The position numbers and the translations under genes were made by a program. A DNA stretch of 64,000 nucleotides from Clostridium grantii DSM 8605 (GTDB lineage: Bacteria; Bacillota; Clostridia; Clostridiales; Clostridiaceae): the NCBI RefSeq assembly GCF_900129965.1, contig NZ_FQXM01000017.1, forward strand, positions 1 to 64,000, read 5' to 3'. A model generated the notes under the pieces. The model saw only the letters and a program-made list of their open reading frames with translations. It was not told where the DNA came from and did no database searches. Within the stretch, counting starts at the first letter, position 1. Each line of letters starts with the position of its first letter. Shown one piece after another: positions 46,111 to 55,043 of this stretch.

Positions 46111-47205
46111 ATGGAAGCAGTTTCAAACAAGGCAAATTTGGAAGCAAATATTGCAAAACAAAAATTATCATCTAATTTTCTAAAAAAAGGTATTTTTATC
46201 GCTCTTTTTTCAGGTTTAATGTATGGATTCTATTCTGCATTTTTAACACTGGGAATGACAAAAGGAATTTGGGGAGACTGGTATGGGGATAATACAGCTG
46301 GTTTATCAGCATTAGTTATTACATTTTTGCTTGGAGCACTTGGTTCTGCAGTAAACGATATTTGTAGTGCGATTTGGGCAATAATTTATGCGGCGGTTAA
46401 AGGTAAACTTGGAGATTTTTTCAGATGTCTTAATACTACTCCAGGCCGTGTAATGATATTAGCAGCTCTTATAGGAGGACCAATTTCAAGTACAGCTTAC
46501 GTGGTAGCTTTAAAGATGGCTGGCTCTATTGTTATTCCAATTACTGCTCTTTGTCCGGCTATTGGTGCTATTTTAGCAAGAATTTTATTTAAGCAAAAAT
46601 TAAATAAACGTATGATCATTGGTATTGGTATATGTATTTTATCTAGTGTTATGATTGGTAGTACTGGTGTAGGCGCTGATGCTCCAGAGGGAATGTTAAT
46701 TGGACTTTGCATTGCTTTTATCGCAGCACTTGGATGGGGATTTGAAGGTTGTGTAGCTGGTTATGGTACAGCTATGATTGACTCAGAAATTGGTATTACA
46801 ATTCGTCAAACAACATCTGGACTTTCAAATTTAATAATATTAGTACCTTTATTTGGAATTATATTTGGTGATGGAATTAAATTTTCAACTGATTTAGTTG
46901 CCCAAGCATTTACAAGTGGTCCAGCAATGTTCTGGTTTGCTTTAAGTGGTCTTTGTGCATTTCTTTCATACATGTGTTGGTATAACGGTAACAGTATGTG
47001 TGGTGCAGCTCTTGGTATGGCTTGTAATGGTACATTTTCTTTCTGGGGTCCATTCTGTTGTTGGATAGTTCTTGGAGTAATTGCAGGTATGGATGGATGG
47101 GCATTACCTCCAATTGTTTGGTTTGCAGCATTATTAATGATGTTTGGTATTCTTGTAATAGCTATGAATCCAATGGAGTTATTCAAAAAAAAGGAGGTAG
47201 CATAA
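46111..47205 (+). CDS. DMT-like 10-helix transporter of the choline microcompartment locus, paralogue 1
   Basis: 364 residues behind AAAGGGG. A short hydrophilic N-terminus is followed by about ten membrane helices with EamA/DMT-like halves; conserved Gly/Trp-rich loops include TKGIWGDWYG near residue 50 and CWYNGNSMCGAALG near 295. It is closely similar along its whole length to the protein at 47548-48660. Position at the head of a choline-degrading locus suggests uptake of choline or export of trimethylamine; neither is shown by sequence. The next small gene begins one base after its stop. Confidence 0.75.
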   Translation: MEAVSNKANLEANIAKQKLSSNFLKKGIFIALFSGLMYGFYSAFLTLGMTKGIWGDWYGDNTAGLSALVITFLLGALGSAVNDICSAIWAIIYAAVKGKLGDFFRCLNTTPGRVMILAALIGGPISSTAYVVALKMAGSIVIPITALCPAIGAILARILFKQKLNKRMIIGIGICILSSVMIGSTGVGADAPEGMLIGLCIAFIAALGWGFEGCVAGYGTAMIDSEIGITIRQTTSGLSNLIILVPLFGIIFGDGIKFSTDLVAQAFTSGPAMFWFALSGLCAFLSYMCWYNGNSMCGAALGMACNGTFSFWGPFCCWIVLGVIAGMDGWALPPIVWFAALLMMFGILVIAMNPMELFKKKEVA

Positions 47206-47206
47206 A

Positions 47207-47473
47207 ATGAAGCCTCTTAATTACGCAATTTTAAAGCATTTTACAAAAGTTAAAGAAGCTTGTGCAGATGATGTTATAAATGCTTTAAAAGGAGAGTATG
47301 GGAATTTTAAGGCATTAAATAAAAAAGCAGTAATAACCGCTTTAATGACTGCAGAAGCAAATGGTCTTATTGAAGAAACAAGATTTGAATTAGATAACAA
47401 TCATGAGTTGAGAGTTTATTACCATGCACATAAAGATGGTGCTGATACAATCAACAAATATATTAAAGAGTAA
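47207..47473 (+). CDS. 88-residue protein paired with the transporter, copy 1
   Basis: Starts behind AAGGAGG within the 3' end of the transporter gene. It is soluble and mostly helical, with a beta-hairpin-like C-terminus: NYAILKHFTK, AVITALMTAEANGLIEETRF, ELRVYYHAH, TINKYI. The helix-turn-helix-wing order looks like a small winged helix, by eye only. It is highly similar to the protein at 48647-48913, and both follow a transporter gene, so it may regulate or assist that transporter. I know no assigned function. Confidence 0.7.
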   Translation: MKPLNYAILKHFTKVKEACADDVINALKGEYGNFKALNKKAVITALMTAEANGLIEETRFELDNNHELRVYYHAHKDGADTINKYIKE

Positions 47474-47547
47474 GTTAAACTTAAATTTATTTTTACATAA
47501 AAAGCTTAATAAAAAACAAAAGAAATTATAAAAAGGAGTTTTATTTT

Positions 47548-48660
47548 ATGAATGATAATTCAAATGTAGCAAGTTTACAAGCAATTGCTGCCAAAAAGAA
47601 AGTATCAAGTGATTTTTTCAAAAAAGGTTTGTCTCTAGCTTTATTTTCAGGACTTGCATACGGACTATATACTGCATTCTTAACTATGGGTATGACTAAA
47701 GGAGTTTGGGGCGATTGGTACGGTGCTAATACAGCTGGTTTATCCGCATTTGTTATAGTATATTTACTTGCTGCCATTGGTAATGCAATAAATGATACAT
47801 GCAGTGCGGTTTGGGCACTTTTGTATGCATCAAGTAAAGGTAAATTTGGAGATTTTTTAAGATCTATTAACACTGCTCCAGGACGAATTATGATATTAGC
47901 AGCGCTTATTGGAGGCCCTATAGCTGGTACTGCTTATGTTATAGCTCTTCAAATGGCAGGTTCAATAGTTGTTCCAATATCAGCTCTTTGTCCTGCAGTT
48001 GCTGCTATTTTAGGTAAAATCTTATATAAGCAGGAATTAAATAAGCGTATGGCCTTTGGTATTGCGATATGTGTATTTGCTAGTTTCTTAATTGGTAGTA
48101 CAGGTTTTGGAAGTGAGGCATCAGCAAGTACTTTTATAGGAATTTTAATAGCTCTTATTGCAGCTCTTGCATGGGGATTTGAAGGCTGTGTTGCTGGATA
48201 TGGTACAGCTATGATTGACCCAGAAATTGGTATTTGTATTCGTCAGGTAACATCAGGTATAGCAAATTTATTCATACTAGTTCCTATTTTTGGAATAATG
48301 GCAGGTGGAATAAATATTTCTACAAATCTTGTTTTACAAGCATTCACAAGTGGTTCTGCAATGATTTGGTTTGCAATAAGTGGTTTTTTATCATTTGTTA
48401 CATTTATGACATGGTATGCTGGAAACAGTATGTGTGGAGCAGGATTAGGTACTGCAGCTAATGGTACATATTCATTCTTTGGACCATTATTCTGTTTATT
48501 ATTATTAGGAGTATACGGTGGATTAGATGGATGGGCATTACCTTCTGTTGCTTGGGTTGGAGCTGTAATAATGATGTTTGGTATTCTAACAATATCTATG
48601 AATCCAATGGATCTTTTGAAAAGAAAAAAAGGGGAGGTTCAATTAGATGAAGCCGCTTAA
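47548..48660 (+). CDS. DMT-like 10-helix transporter, paralogue 2
   Basis: 370 residues behind AAAAGGAG. Same helix pattern and loops as paralogue 1 (TKGVWGDWYG, TWYAGNSMCGAGLG), with differences spread over the whole length rather than clustered, which suggests an old tandem duplication. Both retain the membrane segments. Its 3' end overlaps the second small gene by 14 bp, so translation is coupled. Confidence 0.75.
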   Translation: MNDNSNVASLQAIAAKKKVSSDFFKKGLSLALFSGLAYGLYTAFLTMGMTKGVWGDWYGANTAGLSAFVIVYLLAAIGNAINDTCSAVWALLYASSKGKFGDFLRSINTAPGRIMILAALIGGPIAGTAYVIALQMAGSIVVPISALCPAVAAILGKILYKQELNKRMAFGIAICVFASFLIGSTGFGSEASASTFIGILIALIAALAWGFEGCVAGYGTAMIDPEIGICIRQVTSGIANLFILVPIFGIMAGGINISTNLVLQAFTSGSAMIWFAISGFLSFVTFMTWYAGNSMCGAGLGTAANGTYSFFGPLFCLLLLGVYGGLDGWALPSVAWVGAVIMMFGILTISMNPMDLLKRKKGEVQLDEAA

Positions 48661-48913
48661 TTATGCAATCTTAAAACACTTTACTAAAATTGAAGAAGCT
48701 TGTGCAGAAGATGTAATAGAAGCTTTAAAGGGGGAATATGGAAATTTTAAAGCCTTGAAAAGGACTGCTGTAATAACTGCTTTAATGACTGCAGAAGCAA
48801 ATGGTCTTATTGAAGAAACAAGATTTCAACTAGATGAAAATAAAGAATTAAAAGTTTATTATCATGCACATGCAGAAGGTGCTGAAACAATTAATAAATA
48901 TATTAGAGATTAA
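48647..48913 (+). CDS. 88-residue protein paired with the transporter, copy 2
   Basis: Near-identical core to copy 1 (AVITALMTAEANGLIEETRF, YYHAH, TINKYI) with changes mainly in the charged residues of the first helix. The start lies inside the transporter gene behind GGGGAGG. The conserved pairing in both copies argues that it works with the transporter. Confidence 0.7.
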   Translation: MKPLNYAILKHFTKIEEACAEDVIEALKGEYGNFKALKRTAVITALMTAEANGLIEETRFQLDENKELKVYYHAHAEGAETINKYIRD

Positions 48914-49057
48914 TCATAAACATTACCTAAGGGGAATGTTATATAGAATAAATACTTTGATAATATATTAATACAATTACTTTTAGTAGATACTTAGGGG
49001 GGGGAAAAAGTCTCCCTAATACCATACTTCACAAAAATCTTTAGTATAAAAAAGATA

Positions 49058-49089
49058 TTGACTTTCCCCCAAAGGGTAAGGGATATAAT
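49058..49089 (+). promoter_or_regulatory. MerR-type promoter P2 of the shell/cutC operon
   Basis: TTGACT (49058-49063), a 20-bp spacer and TATAAT (49084-49089). The spacer has the dyad CTTTCCC-CCAAA-GGGTAAG. GATATTGACT before and at the -35 box is identical to that of P1. It precedes the first shell gene by 57 bp. Confidence 0.82.
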
Positions 49090-49145
49090 AAAAGTATAGT
49101 AACAAACAAAAAAACGTAGGTTAAAACAGGAAGGAGGAATTATAA

Positions 49146-49442
49146 ATGAGATATTATGGAGAAGAAGCTTTAGGTCTTGTGGAAACAATAGGATTAGTTC
49201 CTGCACTTGAGGCTGCAGATAAAATGCTTAAAGCAGCTAATGTTGAATTGATTTCATATGAAAACGTTGGTTCAACACTTGTAACAATTATGGTAAAAGG
49301 TGATGTGGGTGCGGTAAAATCTGCAGTAGAAGCAGGTGCAGCAGCAGCGGCAGCAGTTGGTAAATTAACAGCACACAATGTTATGCCTCGTCCTATTAGA
49401 GAAGTTGGAGATATTGTTTCAGTACACGATATTGATTCATAA
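49146..49442 (+). CDS. microcompartment shell protein, BMC-H
   Basis: 98 residues, a single BMC domain forming a hexamer tile: ALGLVETIGLVPALEAADKM at the N-terminus and MVKGDVGAVKSAVEAGAAAA in the second half. Strong AAGGAGG upstream. First gene of the shell operon; pore loop residues are small, as in metabolite-passing PduA/EutM-type tiles. Confidence 0.95.
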   Translation: MRYYGEEALGLVETIGLVPALEAADKMLKAANVELISYENVGSTLVTIMVKGDVGAVKSAVEAGAAAAAAVGKLTAHNVMPRPIREVGDIVSVHDIDS

Positions 49443-49467
49443 AATATAGAAAGGAAATGATATAGAT

Positions 49468-49776
49468 ATGGCAAGATATGAAGCTTTAGGATTAATAGAA
49501 ACTTTTGGTTTAGTTTTTGCTTTAGAAGCAGCAGACGCTATGTGTAAATCAGCAAATGTTGAACTTGTAGGATATGAGAATGTAGCATCAGGATATATAT
49601 CTGTAATAGTTCGTGGTGATGTAGGTGCTTGTAGAACAGCAGTAGAAACTGGTATTGCAGCAGTTGAAGGAATGGAAGGTGGAAACCTTTATAGTTCAAT
49701 AGTTATTGCAAGACCACACCAAGATCTTGAGAAAATAATAAAACGTTATGCAATTACAAATCTTATAACAGAATAA
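49468..49776 (+). CDS. microcompartment shell protein, BMC-H
   Basis: 102 residues, single BMC domain (ALGLIETFGLVFALEAADAM, IVRGDVGACRTAVETGIAAV) with a slightly longer basic C-terminus (DLEKIIKRYAI). More divergent than the other BMC-H proteins of the locus, with Cys residues near the pore-proximal helices. Confidence 0.93.
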   Translation: MARYEALGLIETFGLVFALEAADAMCKSANVELVGYENVASGYISVIVRGDVGACRTAVETGIAAVEGMEGGNLYSSIVIARPHQDLEKIIKRYAITNLITE

Positions 49777-49814
49777 AAACATTGATTTTTTTATGAGAAG
49801 AGGGAGAGAGAAAA

Positions 49815-51308
49815 ATGAATATTATTGATAATGATTTACTCTCCATACAGGAATCAAGAATTCTTGTGGAAAATGCGCGTGAGGCTCAAAGAAAGTTAGC
49901 AACCTTTCCCCAAGCAAAACTTGATGAGATAGTTGAGCGTATGATTGAAGAAATTGAAAAGCAATTAAAAGAACTTGCAAAAATGTCTAATGAGGAAACA
50001 GAATATGGAAAGTGGGAACATAAGTATATTAAAAATCACTTTGTATGTAAGTATCTGAAAAGTAGACTCAAAGATATAAACTGTGTAGGTATTATTAATG
50101 AAGATAAAGTGAACAAGACAATGGATATTGGAGTGCCAATGGGTGTTATTATAGCTTTTTGTCCAGCAACAAGTCCTGTTTCTACAACTATCTACAAAGC
50201 TTTGATTGCAATTAAGTCAGGAAATGCTATTATATTTTCACCTCACCCAAGAGCTAAAAGTACAATTTGTAAGACAATTGATATTTTGATTGGTGCTGCA
50301 GAAAGTGCAGGTCTTCCCGAAGGTGCTTTGGCATATTTACACACAGTAACTTCAAGTGGATCATGTGAACTTATGAATCATAGAGATACTTCACTTATAA
50401 TGAACACTGGAGTTCCACAAATGCTTGATTCAGCTTATAAGTCTAGTAAGCCAGTAATTTATGGAGGCAATGGTAATGGCCCAGTTTTTATTGAGCGTAC
50501 AGCTGATATAAAGCAGGCAGCTAAAGACATAATTGATAGCAAGAACTTTGATTATGGAGTTGTTTCTGGTGCTGAACAGTCAATTGTTGTTGATAGTTGT
50601 ATTGTAGCTGAAGTAAAGCAAGAACTTGAAAAAAATGGTGGATATTTCATGACTGATGATGAAGCTGAGAAATTAGGTTGTACATTTTTTAATAAAGATG
50701 GAAGCCCAGACTTAGAGATGGTTGGTAAATCACCACAATTCTTAGCTAAAAATGCTGGTTTTAGTGTTTCAGAAGATGTAAAGGTTCTTATTTCACAACA
50801 AAAATTTGTATCTCAAAAAAATCCCTACGAAAGAGAAAAACTTTGTCCTGTATTAGCCTTTTATATAGAAGATGATTGGATGCATGCTTGTGAAAAATGT
50901 ATAGAATTGTTACTTAGTGAGAGAAATGGACATACACTTGTTATACATTCAAGAGATGAACAAGTTATTCGTCAATTTGCATTGAAGAAACCAGTTGGCA
51001 GAGTACTTGTTAATACTTCTGGAACTTTTGGAAGCATAGGAGCAACTACAAATTTATTTCCTTCTATGACTTTAGGAAGTGGATCAGCAGGCAAGGGAAT
51101 GACATCAGACAATGTTTCACCTATGAATTTAATATATGTACGTAAAGTTGGATATGGAGTTCGTAAGGTAGATGAAATTGTTAAAGCAACAAGCAATAAA
51201 GATGATTTACTTAATACAGTTTTAGATGATAAATTAAATGCTAATCAAACAGATAACTTTAAGTTATTAGAGAGTATTTTAAAAAAACTTATAGATGAAT
51301 TAAATTAA
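49815..51308 (+). CDS. acylating aldehyde dehydrogenase homologue lacking the catalytic Cys
   Basis: 497 residues, EutE/PduP family: PATSPVSTTIYKALIAIKSGNAI, GNGNGPVFIERTADI, and the conserved C-terminal TLGSGSAGKGMTSDNVSP. The catalytic loop reads FDYGVVSGAEQS, with Ser251 (TCT) where the paralogue at 59497 has Cys251 in FDNGTICASEQS. No other Cys lies at that position, so acyl-thioester chemistry should fail. A C-terminal amphipathic helix (FKLLESILKKLIDELN) looks like an encapsulation peptide. It may be a structural or regulatory partner, or bind CoA/NAD only. Confidence 0.88.
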   Translation: MNIIDNDLLSIQESRILVENAREAQRKLATFPQAKLDEIVERMIEEIEKQLKELAKMSNEETEYGKWEHKYIKNHFVCKYLKSRLKDINCVGIINEDKVNKTMDIGVPMGVIIAFCPATSPVSTTIYKALIAIKSGNAIIFSPHPRAKSTICKTIDILIGAAESAGLPEGALAYLHTVTSSGSCELMNHRDTSLIMNTGVPQMLDSAYKSSKPVIYGGNGNGPVFIERTADIKQAAKDIIDSKNFDYGVVSGAEQSIVVDSCIVAEVKQELEKNGGYFMTDDEAEKLGCTFFNKDGSPDLEMVGKSPQFLAKNAGFSVSEDVKVLISQQKFVSQKNPYEREKLCPVLAFYIEDDWMHACEKCIELLLSERNGHTLVIHSRDEQVIRQFALKKPVGRVLVNTSGTFGSIGATTNLFPSMTLGSGSAGKGMTSDNVSPMNLIYVRKVGYGVRKVDEIVKATSNKDDLLNTVLDDKLNANQTDNFKLLESILKKLIDELN

Positions 51309-51358
51309 AAAATTATACTTTAAGGTATAAAATACATTAAAGAATGCGAGGTAATAAA

Positions 51359-53899
51359 TTGGATATTCGTGAATTCACAAATAAATTTATGGAAGCTACT
51401 GAAAGCATGTCTGAAGAAGAACGTGCTAGTTTAATGCAAATGTTTTCTAGTGTTTCTAAAGAAATAACAAAAGAAGAAAAAACTATCAATAATGTTGTAA
51501 GTGATAATAACGGTCAAATTCCAGATGGAATAACAGAGCGTTTAGTTAAATTAAAAGAAAATTACATGAAACATGTTCCAACGATAACAACTCACCGTGC
51601 AAGAGCTATAACTAAAATAGCTAAAGAAAATCCTGGTACTCCTAAATCAGTTTTACGTGGTGAATGTTTTAAATATTGTTGTGAAACAGCACCATTAGTA
51701 ATTCTAGACCATGAACTTATTGTTGGAGCACCAAACGGACAACCACGTGCAGGAGCATTTTCTCCAGATATAGCTTGGAGATGGATGGTTGATGAGATTG
51801 ATACAATAGGAACTCGTCCACAAGATCCATTTTACATATCCGAAGAAGATAAAAAAATTATGCGTGAAGAGTTATTCCCATTTTGGGAAGGTAAATCAGT
51901 TGATGAATACTGTGAAGACCAGTATCGTGAAGCTGGAGTATGGGAACTTTCAGGAGAGTCTTATGTTTCAGATTGTTCATATCATGCAGTAAATGGTGGA
52001 GGAGACTCTAATCCAGGATATGATATTATCTTGATGAAAAAAGGTATGCTTGACATTAAAAAAGAGGCAGAAGAAAAATTAACGCACCTTAGTTATGAAA
52101 ATCCAGAAGATATAGATAAAATATATTTCTATAAATCATTAATTAGTACTGCAGAAGGCGTTATGATATATGCAAAACGTATGTCAGAATATGCTGCTGA
52201 GTTAGCTGCAAAAGAAACTAACCCTAAACGTAAAGCAGAGTTACTAAAAATTTCAGAAGTAAATGCTAGAGTTCCAGCACATAAACCAAATACATTTTGG
52301 GAAGCAATTCAATCAGTTTGGACTATAGAATCATTACTTGTAGTTGAGGAAAATCAAACAGGTATGTCTATAGGACGTGTTGACCAATATATGTACTCAT
52401 TCTACAAAGATGATATTGAATCTGGAAGAATGAATGATTTTGAGGCATTTGAATTATCAGGTTGTATGCTTATAAAAATGTCTGAAATGATGTGGATAAC
52501 AAATGAAGGTGGTTCTAAATTCTTTGCAGGATATCAGCCATTTGTTAACATGTGTTTAGGTGGTGTTACTAGAGAAGGCCGTGATGCTACAAATGAATTA
52601 ACTTATCTTTTAATGGATGCAGTTCGTCACGTTAAAATATATCAACCATCTATAGCTTGTCGTATCCACAAAGGTTCACCACAAAAATATCTTAGAAAGA
52701 TAGTTGATGTTATTCGTGCAGGAATGGGATTCCCAGCATGTCACTTTGATGATGTTCATATAAAAATGATGTTAGCAAAAGGTGTTTCTTTAGAAGATGC
52801 AAGAGATTATTGTTTAATGGGATGTGTTGAACCACAGAAATCAGGAAGATTATATCAATGGACTTCAACAGGATACACTCAATGGCCTATATGTATAGAA
52901 CTTGCCCTTAACCATGGTACGCCATTATGGTATGGTAAGCAAGTATGTCCAGATGCTGGAGATTTAAGCAACTTTAAAACTTATGAGCAATTTGAAGCAG
53001 CTGTTCAAGATCAAATTAAATATATTACTAAATGGACAAGCGTTGCTACAGTAATTTCTCAACGTGTTCACAGAGATCTTGCACCAAAACCACTTATGTC
53101 TATGATGTATGAAGGATGTATGGAAAAAGGTAGAGGAGTAGAAGCAGGCGGAGCTATGTATAACTTTGGACCTGGAGTAGTATGGAGTGGTCTTGCTACT
53201 TATGCAGATTCTATGGCAGCTATAAAGAAATTAGTATTCGAAGAAAAGAAATATACTTTACAAGAAATGAACGAAGCGCTTAAAGCAGATTTCGTTGGAT
53301 ATGAAAAATTAAAGAAAGATTGTTTAGAAGCACCTAAGTATGGTAACGATGATGACTATGCGGATTATATTGCCTCAGATTTGATTAACTTCACTGAAAG
53401 AGAGCATCGTAAATATAAGACATTATATTCAGTACTTAGTCATGGTACTTTATCAATTTCTAACAATACTCCATTTGGACAACTTACAGGAGCTACAGCA
53501 AATGGACGTGGAGCATGGATGCCTTTATCAGATGGTATAAGTCCATCACAAGGAGCTGATTATAAAGGACCTACTGCTATAATTAAATCTGTTTCTAAAA
53601 TGTCTTGTGAGGATATGAATATAGGAATGGTTCATAACTTTAAATTAATAGCTGGTCTTCTTGATACAAAAGAAGGTGAAGAGGGAATTATCACATTACT
53701 ACGTAGTGCATGTGCTCTTCAACTTGGAGAAGTACAATTTAACTATTTAGATAATGAGACTTTAATTGAAGCACAAAAGCACCCAGAGCAATATCGTGAT
53801 TTAATAGTTCGTGTTGCAGGATATAGTGCATTCTTCGTTGAGTTATGTAAAGATGTTCAGGATGAAATCATCAGTAGAACTATGCTTACACACTTTTAA
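51359..53899 (+). CDS. cutC: choline trimethylamine-lyase CutC
   Basis: 846-residue glycyl radical enzyme that cleaves choline into trimethylamine and acetaldehyde. The TTG at 51359 has GAGG 7 nt upstream; the ATG at 51344 overlaps that site. With this start the published choline-lyase residues fall at their known numbers: Y208, D216, catalytic C489 and E491 in GCVEP, T502, Y506, and glycyl radical G821 in RVAGYSAFF. These separate it from propanediol and glycerol dehydratases. It lacks the long N-terminal extension of the proteobacterial (GRM2) form. Activated by CutD encoded downstream; oxygen-sensitive. Confidence 0.97.
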   Translation: MDIREFTNKFMEATESMSEEERASLMQMFSSVSKEITKEEKTINNVVSDNNGQIPDGITERLVKLKENYMKHVPTITTHRARAITKIAKENPGTPKSVLRGECFKYCCETAPLVILDHELIVGAPNGQPRAGAFSPDIAWRWMVDEIDTIGTRPQDPFYISEEDKKIMREELFPFWEGKSVDEYCEDQYREAGVWELSGESYVSDCSYHAVNGGGDSNPGYDIILMKKGMLDIKKEAEEKLTHLSYENPEDIDKIYFYKSLISTAEGVMIYAKRMSEYAAELAAKETNPKRKAELLKISEVNARVPAHKPNTFWEAIQSVWTIESLLVVEENQTGMSIGRVDQYMYSFYKDDIESGRMNDFEAFELSGCMLIKMSEMMWITNEGGSKFFAGYQPFVNMCLGGVTREGRDATNELTYLLMDAVRHVKIYQPSIACRIHKGSPQKYLRKIVDVIRAGMGFPACHFDDVHIKMMLAKGVSLEDARDYCLMGCVEPQKSGRLYQWTSTGYTQWPICIELALNHGTPLWYGKQVCPDAGDLSNFKTYEQFEAAVQDQIKYITKWTSVATVISQRVHRDLAPKPLMSMMYEGCMEKGRGVEAGGAMYNFGPGVVWSGLATYADSMAAIKKLVFEEKKYTLQEMNEALKADFVGYEKLKKDCLEAPKYGNDDDYADYIASDLINFTEREHRKYKTLYSVLSHGTLSISNNTPFGQLTGATANGRGAWMPLSDGISPSQGADYKGPTAIIKSVSKMSCEDMNIGMVHNFKLIAGLLDTKEGEEGIITLLRSACALQLGEVQFNYLDNETLIEAQKHPEQYRDLIVRVAGYSAFFVELCKDVQDEIISRTMLTHF

Positions 53900-53928
53900 G
53901 TAGAAGGTATTTGAAAAATCATAAATAG

Positions 53929-54014
53929 TATATAACTTGAAACTGTTTGATGGAGTTTGCAATCTACAGCATGTTCTGTAGATTGCAGATTATAGAATAG
54001 CTTTAAGTTATATA
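53929..54014 (+). ncRNA. structured RNA element between cutC and cutD
   Basis: TATATAACTT (53929-53938) pairs with AAGTTATATA (54005-54014) and encloses a 12-bp hairpin TGCAATCTACAG (53958-53969)/CTGTAGATTGCA (53976-53987) with loop CATGTT. No T-tract follows, so it is not an ordinary terminator. It may stabilise the cutC 3' end, mark an RNA processing site, or lower cutD translation. Confidence 0.6.
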
Positions 54015-54051
54015 TTAAAAATGAAGTTAATGAAACTGGAGAATTAAGAAT

Positions 54052-55005
54052 ATGAGTAATGGAAATTTAGGTATAATCGAACGAAAAGCTAGGATTTTTA
54101 ATATACAAAAATACAATATGTATGATGGAGATGGAATAAGAACTGTGGTATTTTTTCAAGGTTGCCCCCTTCGTTGTAAATGGTGTGCAAATCCTGAAGG
54201 ACTGACTAAAAAGTATAGAGTTATGTTTAAAAGGGATTTATGTATTAATTGCGGAGCGTGTGTTTCGGTTTGTCCAGTAGGAATCCATACTATTTCTAAT
54301 GAAACTTTAAGGCATGAGGTTAATCGTGATATAGATTGTATTGGATGCGGTAAATGCAAAGAAGCTTGTCTTAAATCAGCCTTAACTATAGTTGGAGAAA
54401 TAAAAACTATTTCTGAACTTTTGAAAATTGTAGAAGAAGATAGAACATTTTATGAAGTTTCAGGTGGTGGAGTTACATTAGGTGGTGGTGAGGTTTTAAT
54501 GCAACCAGAAGCAGCCTGCAATTTATTAATGGCCTGTAAGCAAGAAGGAATAAACACTGCAATTGAGACCTGTGGTTATGCAAAATTAGAATCAGTACTT
54601 AAGGCAGCTGAATTTACAGATTTATTTTTATTCGATATTAAGCATATCGATTCTGATAGACATTTCCAGTTAACAGGTGTTAGAAATGAACAGATTTTAG
54701 AGAATTTGCAGGAACTTATTCGTCGCAAATACAATGTGAAGATTCGTATGCCTTTACTTAAGGGTGTCAATGATCGTAAAGAGGATATTGAAAAAACTAT
54801 GGAGTTATTAACACCATACAAAGATTATAAGAATTTTAAAGGAATTGATTTACTACCATATCATAAGATGGGAGTAAATAAATACACTCAATTAGGTATG
54901 GAATATCCTATACAGGATGACCCGAGTTTGAAAGATGAAGATTTAGATATAATAGAAGGATGGATTAAAGGATACGATTTAACTGTAAAAATAATCCGTC
55001 ATTAA
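54052..55005 (+). CDS. cutD: CutC-activating radical SAM enzyme CutD
   Basis: 317 residues. The radical SAM motif is C38-x3-C42-x2-C45 in GCPLRCKWC. Two further 4Fe-4S ferredoxin motifs follow (CINCGACVSVCP and CIGCGKCKEAC, about 65-115), as in other glycyl radical activases. Later blocks YEVSGGGVTLGGGEV and ETCGYA match the family. It installs the glycyl radical on CutC Gly821 using S-adenosylmethionine. Confidence 0.95.
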   Translation: MSNGNLGIIERKARIFNIQKYNMYDGDGIRTVVFFQGCPLRCKWCANPEGLTKKYRVMFKRDLCINCGACVSVCPVGIHTISNETLRHEVNRDIDCIGCGKCKEACLKSALTIVGEIKTISELLKIVEEDRTFYEVSGGGVTLGGGEVLMQPEAACNLLMACKQEGINTAIETCGYAKLESVLKAAEFTDLFLFDIKHIDSDRHFQLTGVRNEQILENLQELIRRKYNVKIRMPLLKGVNDRKEDIEKTMELLTPYKDYKNFKGIDLLPYHKMGVNKYTQLGMEYPIQDDPSLKDEDLDIIEGWIKGYDLTVKIIRH

Positions 55006-55043
55006 TAATTTTCAAATAGACAATAAGATGGAAGGTAGTGCTT

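Noticed and set aside
46806..47186. Minus-strand frame opposite the first transporter
   Set aside because: Mirror of a hydrophobic coding region; no start signal and no recognisable domain.
48915..48940. Terminator between the second 88-residue gene and promoter P2
   Set aside because: AACATT/AATGTT can pair but the stem has bulges and no T-run.
51359..53899. Glycyl radical propanediol or glycerol dehydratase
   Set aside because: Considered because of the fucosidase and PduL/PduS-like genes, but Y208, D216, T502 and Y506 together with the GCVEPQKSGRLYQW block are those of choline lyase.
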